This document shows positions 9,406-17,986 of a DNA stretch of 64,000 nucleotides, piece after piece. Positions within the stretch are counted from its first letter, which is position 1. The number at the start of each line of letters is the position of its first letter. The notes beneath the pieces are model-generated. The model searched no databases, had not been told where the DNA came from, and saw only the letters and a program-made list of their open reading frames with translations. A program made the position numbers and the translations under genes. Source of the stretch: Actinoplanes flavus. GTDB taxonomy: Bacteria > Actinomycetota > Actinomycetes > Mycobacteriales > Micromonosporaceae. The stretch covers positions 282,038 through 346,037 of the forward strand of contig NZ_JAGFNS010000006.1 of NCBI RefSeq assembly GCF_017592555.1. The letters are read 5' to 3'.

Positions 9406-12400
9406 TCATCGATTCCCCGCCACCGGCGCGGCAGCCGGGACATCGCCGAGCACGTCCTTGAGCAACTGGGCACACCACTCCAGCAGAGCCTGGTCGCGCA
9501 GCGGCTCGCCACCGACCCGGCGGGTGCTGGGCCGCGGGACGCTGACCTGGTCGGCGCCGGTCTTGTAGACGGCGTCCGGGTGGTAGCGCTTGAGCCGCAA
9601 CTGCTTCGAGTCCGGCAGGGCCAGCGGCGAGAAGCGGATGTGCCTGCCCTGCATGGACACGTCGGTGAGCCCGTACGCCCGGGCCAGCAACCGGAACCGG
9701 GCGACCGCGATGAGGTTCGCGACCTGGGCCGGCGGTTCGCCGTACCGGTCGGTCATCTCGGCGACGACCTCGGAGAGCCGCGCCTCGTCGCGGGACTCGG
9801 CCAGCTTGCGGTACATCTCCAGGCGCAGGCGCTCGACCGAGATGTACTCGGTGGGCAGGTGCGCGTCCACCGGCAGGTCGATCTTGACCTCCGGTTCCTC
9901 CTCCGGCCGCTCGCCCTTGAACTGGGCGACCGCCTCACCGACCATCCGCACGTACAGGTCGAAGCCGACGCCCTCGATGTGGCCGGACTGCTCGCCGCCG
10001 AGCAGGTTGCCGGCGCCGCGGATCTCCAGGTCCTTCATCGCCACGTACATGCCGGCGCCGAGTTCGGTGTGCTGGGCGATGGTGGCCAGCCGCTCGTGGG
10101 CGTGCTCGGTGAGCGGCTTCTCCCGGGGGTAGAGGAAGTAGGCGTACGCCCGTTCCCGGCCCCGGCCGACCCGGCCGCGGATCTGGTGCAGCTGGGCGAG
10201 ACCGAGCAGGTCGGCGCGCTCCAGGATGAGGGTGTTGGCGTTCGGGATGTCGATGCCGGACTCGACGATGGTGGTGCAGACCAGGACGTCGAACTCCTTC
10301 TCCCAGAACCCGACCATGACCTTCTCGAGCTGCTCCTCGCTCATCTGGCCGTGCGCCACCGCGACCCGGGCCTCGGGCACCAGCTCGCGCAGCTTGCGCG
10401 CCGCCCGGTCGATCGACTCGACCCGGTTGTGCAGGTAGAAGACCTGGCCGTCGCGGAGCAGCTCACGGTGGATGGCGGCGGCGACCTGCTTCTCGTCGTA
10501 GGCGCCGACGTAGGTGAGGACCGGGTGGCGTTCCTCCGGCGGGGTGGCGATGGTGGACATCTCCCGGATGCCGGTGATCGCCATCTCCAGGGTCCGCGGG
10601 ATCGGGGTGGCCGACATGGTGAGTACGTCCACCGACGCGCGCAGGGCCTTGAGCTGCTCCTTGTGCTCGACGCCGAAGCGCTGCTCCTCGTCCACGATGA
10701 TCAGGCCGAGGTTCTTGAACCGGGTCGACTTGGAGAGCAGCCGGTGCGTGCCGATGACGATGTCGGCGGTGCCGGCGGCGGCCTGCTCCAGGGTGAGGGT
10801 GGCCTCCTTCGGCGTCTGGAACCGGGACAGCTGCTTGATCGCCACCGGGAACTGGCTCATCCGCTCGGTGAACGTGTTGTAGTGCTGCTGGGCGAGCAGG
10901 GTCGTCGGCACCAGCACGGCCACCTGCTTGCCGTCCTGCACCGCCTTGAACGCCGCCCGTACCGCGATCTCGGTCTTGCCGTAACCGACGTCGCCGCAGA
11001 TCAGCCGGTCCATCGGGACCTGCAACTCCATGTCGTGCTTGACCTCGACGATGGCGGCCATCTGGTCGGGCGTCTCGGTGTACGGGAACGCGTCCTCCAG
11101 CTCGCGCTGCCACGGGGTGTCCGGCCCGAAGGCGTGGCCCTGCGAGGCCTGGCGTGCCGCGTACAGCTGGATGAGCTGCGCGGCGATCTCCTTGACCGCC
11201 TTCTTGGCCCGCGCCTTGCTCTTCTGCCAGTCGGCGCCGCCCATCTTGTGCAGGCTGGGCTGCTCCCCGCCGACGTAGCGGGAGAGCTGGTCGAGCTGGT
11301 CGGTGGGCACGTAGAGACGGTCGCCGGGCTGGCCGCGCTTGGACGCCGCGTACTCGATGACCAGGTACTCCCGGTCGGCGCCGTTGACGGTCCGCTGGAC
11401 CAGCTCGATGTAGCGGCCGATGCCGTGCTGCTCGTGCACCACGAAGTCGCCGGTCTTGAGCTCCAGCGGGTCGATGGTGTTGCGCCGCCGGGCCGGCATC
11501 TTGCGCATGTCCTTCGTGGACGCGCCGCGGCCGCCGGAGATGTCGTTGCCGGTGATCACCGCGAGCCGGGACGCCTCGTCGACGAAACCGTGGTTCAGGC
11601 CGCCGCAGGTGATCAGCAGCTGCCCGTCGGCGATGGGCGCGGCGATCGAGTCGACCGGAGTGACGCCGAGACCGGCGTCGCGCAGCAGCTCGGCGGCCCG
11701 CTGAGCGGTGCCCTTGCCCTCGAAGACCAGCGCGACGGCCCAGCCCTGAGCGACCCAGCCGGACAGGTCGGAGGCGAGCCGCGCGGTGTCGCCGTGGTAG
11801 AGCGGGACCGGCTGGGCGGCCAGCGCGACGGCGTCCCCGAGGTCCGGGCTCACCTCGACCGGGGCGGCGTCCTCCCAGGGCAGGGCCTCCGCCGTCGACT
11901 CGGCCGTGGCGAGGCCGAACGGCGAGACGGTCCACCACGGCTGCTTGAGAACGGCCGCGTGTGCCCGTACATCCGCAAGGCTCTTGAAAGCGACGGCGCC
12001 GACGTCGATCGGTGCCTGGCCGCCGACGGCGGCCGCCGCCCAGGACGCTTCGAGAAATTCGTCGGAGGTACGGGTGAGGTCGTGCGCCCGGGTACGGATT
12101 CGCTCCGGGTCGCACAGCAGCACGTGCGTGCCGGCCGGCATGCAGTCGACCAGCAGCTCCATGCTGTCGGTGCCGCGCAGCAGGGCCGGCGCCAGCGACT
12201 CCATGCCCTCGACCGGGATGCCCTCGGCCAGCTTGTCGAGGATCTCGGCCAGCTCCGGATGCTGGGCGGACAGCTCCCGGGCGCGCTCGCGCACCGCCGG
12301 GGTCAGCAGCAGCTCCCGGCAGGGCGGCGCCCACAGTCGCGGCACCTGGTCGATGGTGCGCTGGTCGGCGACCGCGAAGGTGCGGATCTCCTCCACCTCG

Positions 12401-13029
12401 TCGCCCCAGAACTCGACCCGGGACGGGTGCTCGTCGGTGGGCGGGAAGACGTCCAGGATGCCGCCACGGACCGCGAACTCGCCGCGCTTGGTGACCAGGT
12501 CGACCCGGGCGTACGCCATGCCGGACAGCCGCCGCGCGACCTCCTCCAGCTCCGCCGCGCCGCCGCCGGCCAGCTCCACCGGCTCCAGGTCGCCGAGGCC
12601 CTTGAGCTGTGGCTGGAGCACCGACCGGACCGGGGCCACGACGACCCGCAGCGGCGTGTCTCCGGGGTGGGCGAGCCGCCGCAGCACGGCGAGCCGGCGG
12701 CCGACCGTGTCGGAGCGCGGCGACAGGCGCTCGTGCGGCAGCGTCTCCCAGGACGGGTAGACGGCGATCAGGGCCGGGTCGATCAGGCAGCCCAGGGCGT
12801 CGGCCAGGTCGTCGGCCTCGCGCGAGGTGGCGGTCACCGCGAGGACCGGCCGCTGCGCGCCGCCGACGTCGGCGGCGCCCGCCACCGCCGCCACCACGAA
12901 CGGCCGGAGCGAGACCGGCGCGGTCAGGTCCAGTGAGTCGGAGTCGACGAAGCCCTTGGCCGCCAGGTCACGCGCGCGGGCCAGACCGCGGTCGCGCATG
13001 GCGGCGGGAATCAGACCGGAGAGTTGCAT
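9406..13029 (-). CDS. mfd: Transcription-repair coupling factor Mfd
   Basis: Full-length Mfd (1207 aa). It removes RNA polymerase stalled at DNA lesions and recruits UvrA. Domains in order: UvrB-like N-terminal domains, the RNA polymerase interaction domain (KTGDFVVHEQHGIGRYIEL, about 525-545), the superfamily 2 translocase with Walker A GDVGYGKTEIA and the DEEQ box IIVDEEQRFGVEHKE, then the motif VI region QIRGRVGRGRERAYAYF and the C-terminal TRCF domain. ATG at 13029 is the natural start. It heads an apparent mfd-SurA-mazG unit and is divergent from ppc. Confidence 0.97.
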   Translation of the reverse strand: MQLSGLIPAAMRDRGLARARDLAAKGFVDSDSLDLTAPVSLRPFVVAAVAGAADVGGAQRPVLAVTATSREADDLADALGCLIDPALIAVYPSWETLPHERLSPRSDTVGRRLAVLRRLAHPGDTPLRVVVAPVRSVLQPQLKGLGDLEPVELAGGGAAELEEVARRLSGMAYARVDLVTKRGEFAVRGGILDVFPPTDEHPSRVEFWGDEVEEIRTFAVADQRTIDQVPRLWAPPCRELLLTPAVRERARELSAQHPELAEILDKLAEGIPVEGMESLAPALLRGTDSMELLVDCMPAGTHVLLCDPERIRTRAHDLTRTSDEFLEASWAAAAVGGQAPIDVGAVAFKSLADVRAHAAVLKQPWWTVSPFGLATAESTAEALPWEDAAPVEVSPDLGDAVALAAQPVPLYHGDTARLASDLSGWVAQGWAVALVFEGKGTAQRAAELLRDAGLGVTPVDSIAAPIADGQLLITCGGLNHGFVDEASRLAVITGNDISGGRGASTKDMRKMPARRRNTIDPLELKTGDFVVHEQHGIGRYIELVQRTVNGADREYLVIEYAASKRGQPGDRLYVPTDQLDQLSRYVGGEQPSLHKMGGADWQKSKARAKKAVKEIAAQLIQLYAARQASQGHAFGPDTPWQRELEDAFPYTETPDQMAAIVEVKHDMELQVPMDRLICGDVGYGKTEIAVRAAFKAVQDGKQVAVLVPTTLLAQQHYNTFTERMSQFPVAIKQLSRFQTPKEATLTLEQAAAGTADIVIGTHRLLSKSTRFKNLGLIIVDEEQRFGVEHKEQLKALRASVDVLTMSATPIPRTLEMAITGIREMSTIATPPEERHPVLTYVGAYDEKQVAAAIHRELLRDGQVFYLHNRVESIDRAARKLRELVPEARVAVAHGQMSEEQLEKVMVGFWEKEFDVLVCTTIVESGIDIPNANTLILERADLLGLAQLHQIRGRVGRGRERAYAYFLYPREKPLTEHAHERLATIAQHTELGAGMYVAMKDLEIRGAGNLLGGEQSGHIEGVGFDLYVRMVGEAVAQFKGERPEEEPEVKIDLPVDAHLPTEYISVERLRLEMYRKLAESRDEARLSEVVAEMTDRYGEPPAQVANLIAVARFRLLARAYGLTDVSMQGRHIRFSPLALPDSKQLRLKRYHPDAVYKTGADQVSVPRPSTRRVGGEPLRDQALLEWCAQLLKDVLGDVPAAAPVAGNR

Positions 13030-13214
13030 GAAAGAAGACCCCCTGAGGGCACGACGAACGACCCCGGTCCGGAAAGCGCGGGCGGGGGTGCGTCCCTCAG
13101 CTTAGTCCGACCGGCGTCACCGGGGCCTCGCCCGCAGCTCAGTGGTACCCACCTGCGCACGGTCCGGCGCCGGGCCATGAGACTCTTGACTCAATTCACC
13201 CCCGGACCGGGGTA

Positions 13215-13231
13215 CGCCGATAACATCGGCG
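13215..13231. repeat. Perfect 7-bp inverted repeat upstream of ppc
   Basis: CGCCGAT (13215-13221), AAC, ATCGGCG (13225-13231), 49 bp before the ppc start in the mfd-ppc divergent region. A TTGACT box lies about 25 bp upstream. It could be a dyad operator or a 5' UTR hairpin; nothing else supports a choice. Confidence 0.4.
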
Positions 13232-13280
13232 AAGTCGGGACAGCGCCGTCCTGGAGCCATCCGAGCGAAGGAGCGCCCCG

Positions 13281-16079
13281 ATGACAGAGCAGCCTGCCCA
13301 ACTCGACGAACGAGAGGGATCCGACGCCGCGCTACGTGCCGACATCCGCCGGATCGGCACGCTGCTCGGCCAGACGCTGGCCCGCCAGGAAGGGCGGCCA
13401 CTGCTGGATCTGGTCGAGGAGATCCGCGCCCTGGTGCGGCAGGACGCCCCGGCCGCCGCCGAACGCCTCGCGGCGATGGACATCACCACCGGCACGAAGC
13501 TGGCCCGGGCCTTCTCCACCTACTTCCACCTGGCCAACATCACCGAGCAGGTGCACCGGTCCCGGGACCTGCGCCGCCGCCGCGCGCAGAACGGCGGCTG
13601 GCTGGACCAGGCGGCCAAGCGGATCGCCGAGAAGGGCGTCCCGGCCGACGAGATCGCCGCCGCGGCCCGCCGCCTCGCGATCCGCCCGGTCTTCACCGCC
13701 CACCCCACCGAGGCCTCCCGCCGGTCGATCCTGTCGAAGCTGCGCCAGGTCGCCGACTCCCTGGACGCCGAGTCGGCCGCCGCCGCGCTGTTCGGCGACA
13801 CCGACACCAGCACCTCCACCAAGCGTTTCGCCGAGCTGATCGACCTGCTCTGGCAGACCGACGAGCTGCGCCTGGACCGGCCGGACCCGACCGACGAGGC
13901 CCGCAACGCCGTCTACTACCTCAAGGACCTGTACGCGGACGCCGCCCCGCAGGTGCTCGACGACCTGGCCGACACGCTGCGCCGCCTCGGCGTGGAGACC
14001 GCGCCCACCTCGCGGCCGCTCACCTTCGGCTCGTGGATCGGCGGCGACCGGGACGGCAACCCGTTCGTCACCCCGGCGGTCACCCGCGACGTGCTGCTCA
14101 TCCAGCACGAGCACGGCATCCAGGCCACCGAGAAGGCGATGGACAAGCTGATCGACGAGCTGTCCGTGTCCCGGCGGCTGCGCGGCGTCTCCCTCGACCT
14201 GTCCGCCAGCCTGGCCCAGGACCTGGACAACCTGCCCGAGGTGGCGCCGCGGTTCCGCCGGGTCAACGCCGAGGAGCCGTACCGTCTGAAGGTCCGGGCG
14301 ATCAAGGCGAAGCTGGCCAACACCCGGGCCCGGCTGATCAACGGCACCCCGCACGTGCCCGGCCGCGACTACCTGGGCAGCGGCGAGCTCATCTCCGACC
14401 TGGAGCTGATGCGTGCCTCGCTGGCCCGCAACTCCGGGCAGCTGCCGGCCGTCGGCGTGGTCGCCACCGCGATCCGCAAGGCGTCCGCGTTCGGCATGCA
14501 GCTGGCCGTCCTCGACGTCCGCGAACACGCCGAGAAGCACCACGAGGTGCTCCAGCAGATGTACGCGCAGGTCGGCGAGGTCGACGACTACGCCGCTCTG
14601 GACCGGGCCCAGCGCACCAAGCTGCTCGCCACCGAGCTGACCGGACGGCGGCCGCTCTCCAGCGCCGACACGCCGCTCACCGAGTCGGCCCGCAAGACCT
14701 TCGACGTGTTCCACACGATCCGGGAGTCGCAGGCGCGCTTCGGTGACGAGGTCGTCGAGTCGTACATCATCTCGATGACCCTCGGCGTCGACGACGTGCT
14801 GGCCGCCGCCCTGCTGGCCCGCGAGGCCGGCCTCGTCGACATCCACACCGGGCGGGCCCAGATCGGCATCGTGCCGCTGCTGGAGACCCCGGCCGAACTG
14901 GACGCCGGCGGCGACCTGCTGGACGAGATGCTCTCCGCCCCGGCGTACCGGGAGATCGTCCGCGCCCGCGGCGACATCCAGGAGGTCATGCTCGGGTACT
15001 CGGACTCCAACAAGGAGGCCGGCATCACCACCAGCCAGTGGCGCATCCACAAGGCGCAGCGGGCGCTGCGTGACGTGGCGGCCCGGCACGGTGTGCGGCT
15101 GCGCCTCTTCCACGGCCGCGGTGGCACCGTCGGCCGGGGTGGCGGCCCCACCCACGAGGCGATCCTGGCCCAGCCGTACGGCACCCTGGACGGCGCGATC
15201 AAGGTGACCGAGCAGGGCGAGGTCATCTCCGACAAGTACACGCTCCCGTCACTCGCCCGGGAGAACCTGGAACTGACCGTCGCGGCCGTGCTCCAGGCCA
15301 CCCTGCTGCACACCACGCTGTCGGTCGACCCGGAACGCCTCATCGTGTGGGACTCGGTCATGGACACCGCGTCGGACGCGGCGTTCACCCGGTACCGCTC
15401 GCTCGTCGAGGACCCGGACCTGGCCGCCTACTTCTGGGCCGCCACCCCGACCGAGCTGCTCGGCGCGCTGAACATCGGCTCCCGCCCGGCCAAGCGTCCC
15501 AACGCGGACGCCGGCCTGAGCGGCCTGCGGGCCATCCCGTGGGTGTTCGGCTGGACCCAGACCCGGCAGATCGTTCCCGGCTGGTTCGGTGTCGGCACCG
15601 GCCTGGCCGCGGTCCGCGCCGCCGGCCTCGGCGCCGAACTCGACGCCATGCACGAGCACTGGCAGTTCTTCCGTACGTTCCTGTCGAACGTCGAGATGAT
15701 GCTGGCCAAGACCGACCTGTCGATCGCCCGCCGCTACGTGGAGACCCTGGTCCCCGAGGAGCTGCACCCGATCTTCACGAAGATCGAGCAGGAGTACGCC
15801 CTGACCGTCCAGGAGGTCCTGGCGATCACCGGCGGCACCGAGATCCTCTCCTCCCAGCCGGAACTCTCCCGCACCCTGGGCGTCCGCGACACCTACCTGG
15901 AGCCGCTGCACCACCTCCAGGTCGCCCTGCTCCGCCAGTACCGCGACCTGGGCGACGCGGGCCGCCAGATGCCGACCGCCCCGGGCGCCCGCCGCGGCCC
16001 GTCCGACTCGACGGCCCTGGAACGCGCCCTGCTCACCACGGTCAACGGCATCGCCGCCGGCATGCGCAACACCGGCTGA
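13281..16079 (+). CDS. ppc: Phosphoenolpyruvate carboxylase
   Basis: PEP carboxylase of 932 residues, the normal bacterial length. It carboxylates PEP to oxaloacetate, refilling the TCA cycle. The first catalytic histidine is in FTAHPTEASRRS (about residue 140), and the glycine-rich active-site loop is FHGRGGTVGRGGGPTHEAI. QIGIVPLLETPAEL and MLGYSDSNKEAG are further signatures, and the protein ends AAGMRNTG as the family does. ATG at 13281 follows GAAGGAG. Transcribed alone, divergent from mfd. The GC-rich tract after the stop may contain its terminator. Confidence 0.97.
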   Translation: MTEQPAQLDEREGSDAALRADIRRIGTLLGQTLARQEGRPLLDLVEEIRALVRQDAPAAAERLAAMDITTGTKLARAFSTYFHLANITEQVHRSRDLRRRRAQNGGWLDQAAKRIAEKGVPADEIAAAARRLAIRPVFTAHPTEASRRSILSKLRQVADSLDAESAAAALFGDTDTSTSTKRFAELIDLLWQTDELRLDRPDPTDEARNAVYYLKDLYADAAPQVLDDLADTLRRLGVETAPTSRPLTFGSWIGGDRDGNPFVTPAVTRDVLLIQHEHGIQATEKAMDKLIDELSVSRRLRGVSLDLSASLAQDLDNLPEVAPRFRRVNAEEPYRLKVRAIKAKLANTRARLINGTPHVPGRDYLGSGELISDLELMRASLARNSGQLPAVGVVATAIRKASAFGMQLAVLDVREHAEKHHEVLQQMYAQVGEVDDYAALDRAQRTKLLATELTGRRPLSSADTPLTESARKTFDVFHTIRESQARFGDEVVESYIISMTLGVDDVLAAALLAREAGLVDIHTGRAQIGIVPLLETPAELDAGGDLLDEMLSAPAYREIVRARGDIQEVMLGYSDSNKEAGITTSQWRIHKAQRALRDVAARHGVRLRLFHGRGGTVGRGGGPTHEAILAQPYGTLDGAIKVTEQGEVISDKYTLPSLARENLELTVAAVLQATLLHTTLSVDPERLIVWDSVMDTASDAAFTRYRSLVEDPDLAAYFWAATPTELLGALNIGSRPAKRPNADAGLSGLRAIPWVFGWTQTRQIVPGWFGVGTGLAAVRAAGLGAELDAMHEHWQFFRTFLSNVEMMLAKTDLSIARRYVETLVPEELHPIFTKIEQEYALTVQEVLAITGGTEILSSQPELSRTLGVRDTYLEPLHHLQVALLRQYRDLGDAGRQMPTAPGARRGPSDSTALERALLTTVNGIAAGMRNTG

Positions 16080-16112
16080 CCCTTCCGTATGACGCGAAGC
16101 GGGCGGGGGCCA

Positions 16113-16158
16113 GGGGGGGGCCCCCCCCCCCCGGGCGGTCGGAGCGCCGCCCCCCCCC
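16113..16158. repeat. Homopolymeric G/C tract
   Basis: Eight G (16113-16120) directly followed by twelve C (16121-16132), then another run of nine C (16150-16158). The G8/C12 junction is a perfect palindrome and prone to slippage and sequencing error. It lies between ppc and the accessory islet. Confidence 0.8.
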
Positions 16159-16178
16159 ACCGGGGCTCCCCCGCCCTT

Positions 16179-16197
16179 CGCCGCCCACGGGGCGGCG
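16179..16197. terminator. Possible bidirectional terminator hairpin
   Basis: CGCCGCCC (16179-16186), ACG loop, GGGCGGCG (16190-16197), followed by ACTTTCC on the plus strand. It lies 100 nt past the ppc stop and 67 nt past the stop of the convergent gene ending at 16265. Confidence 0.4.
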
Positions 16198-16264
16198 ACT
16201 TTCCGGCCCCCGCCCGCCAGCGGTCATATCGCCGTCCCACTCCCACAGGACTTGTGGCACCGGA

Positions 16265-17446
16265 TCACCCGTACTCATCACGATCGATCGCGAGTTGGAA
16301 CGCTGACGGGTTCATCAGATGTAGACGGGTTCCCCGTCGCACCAGGTCTCCGCGGACAGCAACCGACCGCATCTCCTGATGTGCCAGCGTGGCTTGGGCA
16401 TAGTCCCCTTCGCCGAGCGTCATCCACACACGGCGCAGCCGGTCTTCACCCTCTACCGCCCCGGCGATGCTGATCTCGCCTGGCCCCGCTCCCTCTCGGT
16501 GCAACCGGACGACATTGCCGACGACCAGGACTCCCTCATCCGCGATCCTCTCGCGCAACTCCTGAGCCGCTGATGCCAACACCGGCAGGTGGTCACGCCG
16601 GAAACGGATCGGTTCGAATGCACGGGCGCGCAACGGGCGCGCAACCGCGAGCCGCATGCTCAACTCGAAGGGAAAGCCGGTCTCCCCACCCAAACCCACC
16701 AGAGCCTCGCAGAGATTGGCGCTCACGCCACGGGAAACCGCATCGGTGAAGACATCGAGACCATCGGGCGAGACCAGAGCATCATTCGCCGCGTCGTTCG
16801 CGGCCCGCACGGCGTCGTAGAGCTGCAATGAGACCCGACGTTCGAACGGCTCCGCAGGTTCGAGCGCATCTGCGACATCGTCGTCGAACAGCGACGGTTG
16901 TCCGGAAAGCCGCGGCGGAATCGGCGTGTGCACCGACAGCACGAAACTGCCCTCAGCCGGCGCGCCGATCGCGACCTCCCGTAGGAACCTCAACACTTCC
17001 GTCGGCTTCCGGGCCGGTTGCACCGCACGCGGCTGCTCCGCGCCAACCGAATACGCGGCGGCCACGACCAGATTCCGCAGGCTTTCATAAGCCTGCACCC
17101 CGTCATCGAGGCCGATGAGCCCCGGGCCGTGATCCGCGGGAAACATCCGAATTGAATGCACATCCCTCGACACATCAGTGATGTCCGCCAGTACCTCCAA
17201 TTCCGAGCGCTCCTCGGCCACCGCAAGCACGGACAACAGGTCCCGGACTCGGGACGGATAATCCCGCAGAGCCAGGTCGTGCGGTTGCAGCACCTCGAAC
17301 TCGTCAGCACCGATCGTTTTGATCCAGACGATCCCGCCCCTGCCTCGATCACGAATCGCCCAGGCATTGGCCCGGAGATACATCGCCAACTCGGAGGGCG
17401 ACCTGGCGGCCAGTGCGTCACGGTCGGTGACTCGGGCCTGAATCAT
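16265..17446 (-). CDS. Uncharacterised protein, partner of a DUF4365 gene
   Basis: A 393-residue soluble protein I do not recognise. The N-terminal half is mixed alpha/beta (RSPSELAMYLRANAWAIRDR...). The C-terminal ~120 residues (VVGNVVRLHREGAGPGEISI, then VAVRGDLVRRGTRLHL) look like a beta-rich, possibly OB-like domain; that is inference. Its ATG overlaps the TGA of the DUF4365 gene, so the two form a coupled pair. Base composition is lower in GC than the neighbouring core genes, and the pair abuts an insertion sequence, which suggests horizontal acquisition. A defence-related role is possible but not shown. With the upstream gene cut by the IS, its expression may be altered. Confidence 0.75.
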   Translation of the reverse strand: MIQARVTDRDALAARSPSELAMYLRANAWAIRDRGRGGIVWIKTIGADEFEVLQPHDLALRDYPSRVRDLLSVLAVAEERSELEVLADITDVSRDVHSIRMFPADHGPGLIGLDDGVQAYESLRNLVVAAAYSVGAEQPRAVQPARKPTEVLRFLREVAIGAPAEGSFVLSVHTPIPPRLSGQPSLFDDDVADALEPAEPFERRVSLQLYDAVRAANDAANDALVSPDGLDVFTDAVSRGVSANLCEALVGLGGETGFPFELSMRLAVARPLRARAFEPIRFRRDHLPVLASAAQELRERIADEGVLVVGNVVRLHREGAGPGEISIAGAVEGEDRLRRVWMTLGEGDYAQATLAHQEMRSVAVRGDLVRRGTRLHLMNPSAFQLAIDRDEYG

Positions 17447-17940
17447 TGCGCCGCCCCTTCCAGGTCGCCGTCCAGCAAATGCCGAAGAGTCGTCACGGTC
17501 AACAGGTTCCGCAATGGAACCTCGACCACCACGCTGCCCGGCTGCCCTTCACCCATGGGACGAAGATCCTGGTCCGCCAGCGAAAGCCAGTATGCGGCGG
17601 TCGAGAGCGTCATGTGCGCATCCGTGCAGACCGCGTACTCGGCGGCATCAGCCGGCACCGAGACCAAGGCAAGGAAGCGGGGAATCTGAAAACCCGGGCC
17701 TGCCAGGTGGTTGAAGTGCGGGACCAGCAGCCGATGGCGAATCCTGCCATCCCTGACCTCGATCTCAGCCGAGGTCTTCACCTGAACCTCGATCTTGGGC
17801 GAGCGGGTCGTCCCGCGCGGGCCAGGGCATGCGATCTGCCAGTCGACACCGTCGATGTCCAGGTTCATCTTGGAAGTGGTGAGGTCACGTCCACCGAAGT
17901 GGTGTATGAACTGGACTTCCAGGACGAAAGAGGCGGCCAC
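17443..17940 (-). pseudogene. DUF4365 domain gene, 5' end replaced by IS256-family element
   Basis: About 162 codons of a DUF4365 protein remain. Family-like blocks are NLDIDGVDWQIACPG, the core IEVQVKTS that resembles nuclease-fold strands, and CTDAHMTLSTAAYWLSLAD. The coding frame runs to 17927, where the left inverted repeat of the IS begins, so the original start and first residues are missing. The inverted repeat supplies an in-frame GTG (17940) that could give a 165-residue product with a short hybrid N-terminus. No matching continuation lies directly beyond the right end of the IS. DUF4365 proteins occur in mobile and defence contexts, with unknown function. Confidence 0.7.
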
Positions 17941-17949
17941 CGCAGATCC
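17928..17949 (+). repeat. IS left terminal inverted repeat
   Basis: 22-bp end, pairing with 19245-19266 with two mismatches. It carries on the minus strand a GTG in frame with the truncated DUF4365 gene. Confidence 0.8.
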
Positions 17950-17986
17950 TTCGGATTGATTGAAGATCACGAAGGAGAGACCTGCG

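Noticed and set aside
9580..12936. Very long plus-strand frame antisense to mfd
   Set aside because: High GC suppresses stop codons on the opposite strand. The translation is Gly/Arg/Leu/Asp-rich with no family features, while mfd on the minus strand is unambiguous.
13332..15155. 607-codon minus-strand frame inside ppc
   Set aside because: Antisense shadow of a highly conserved enzyme gene.
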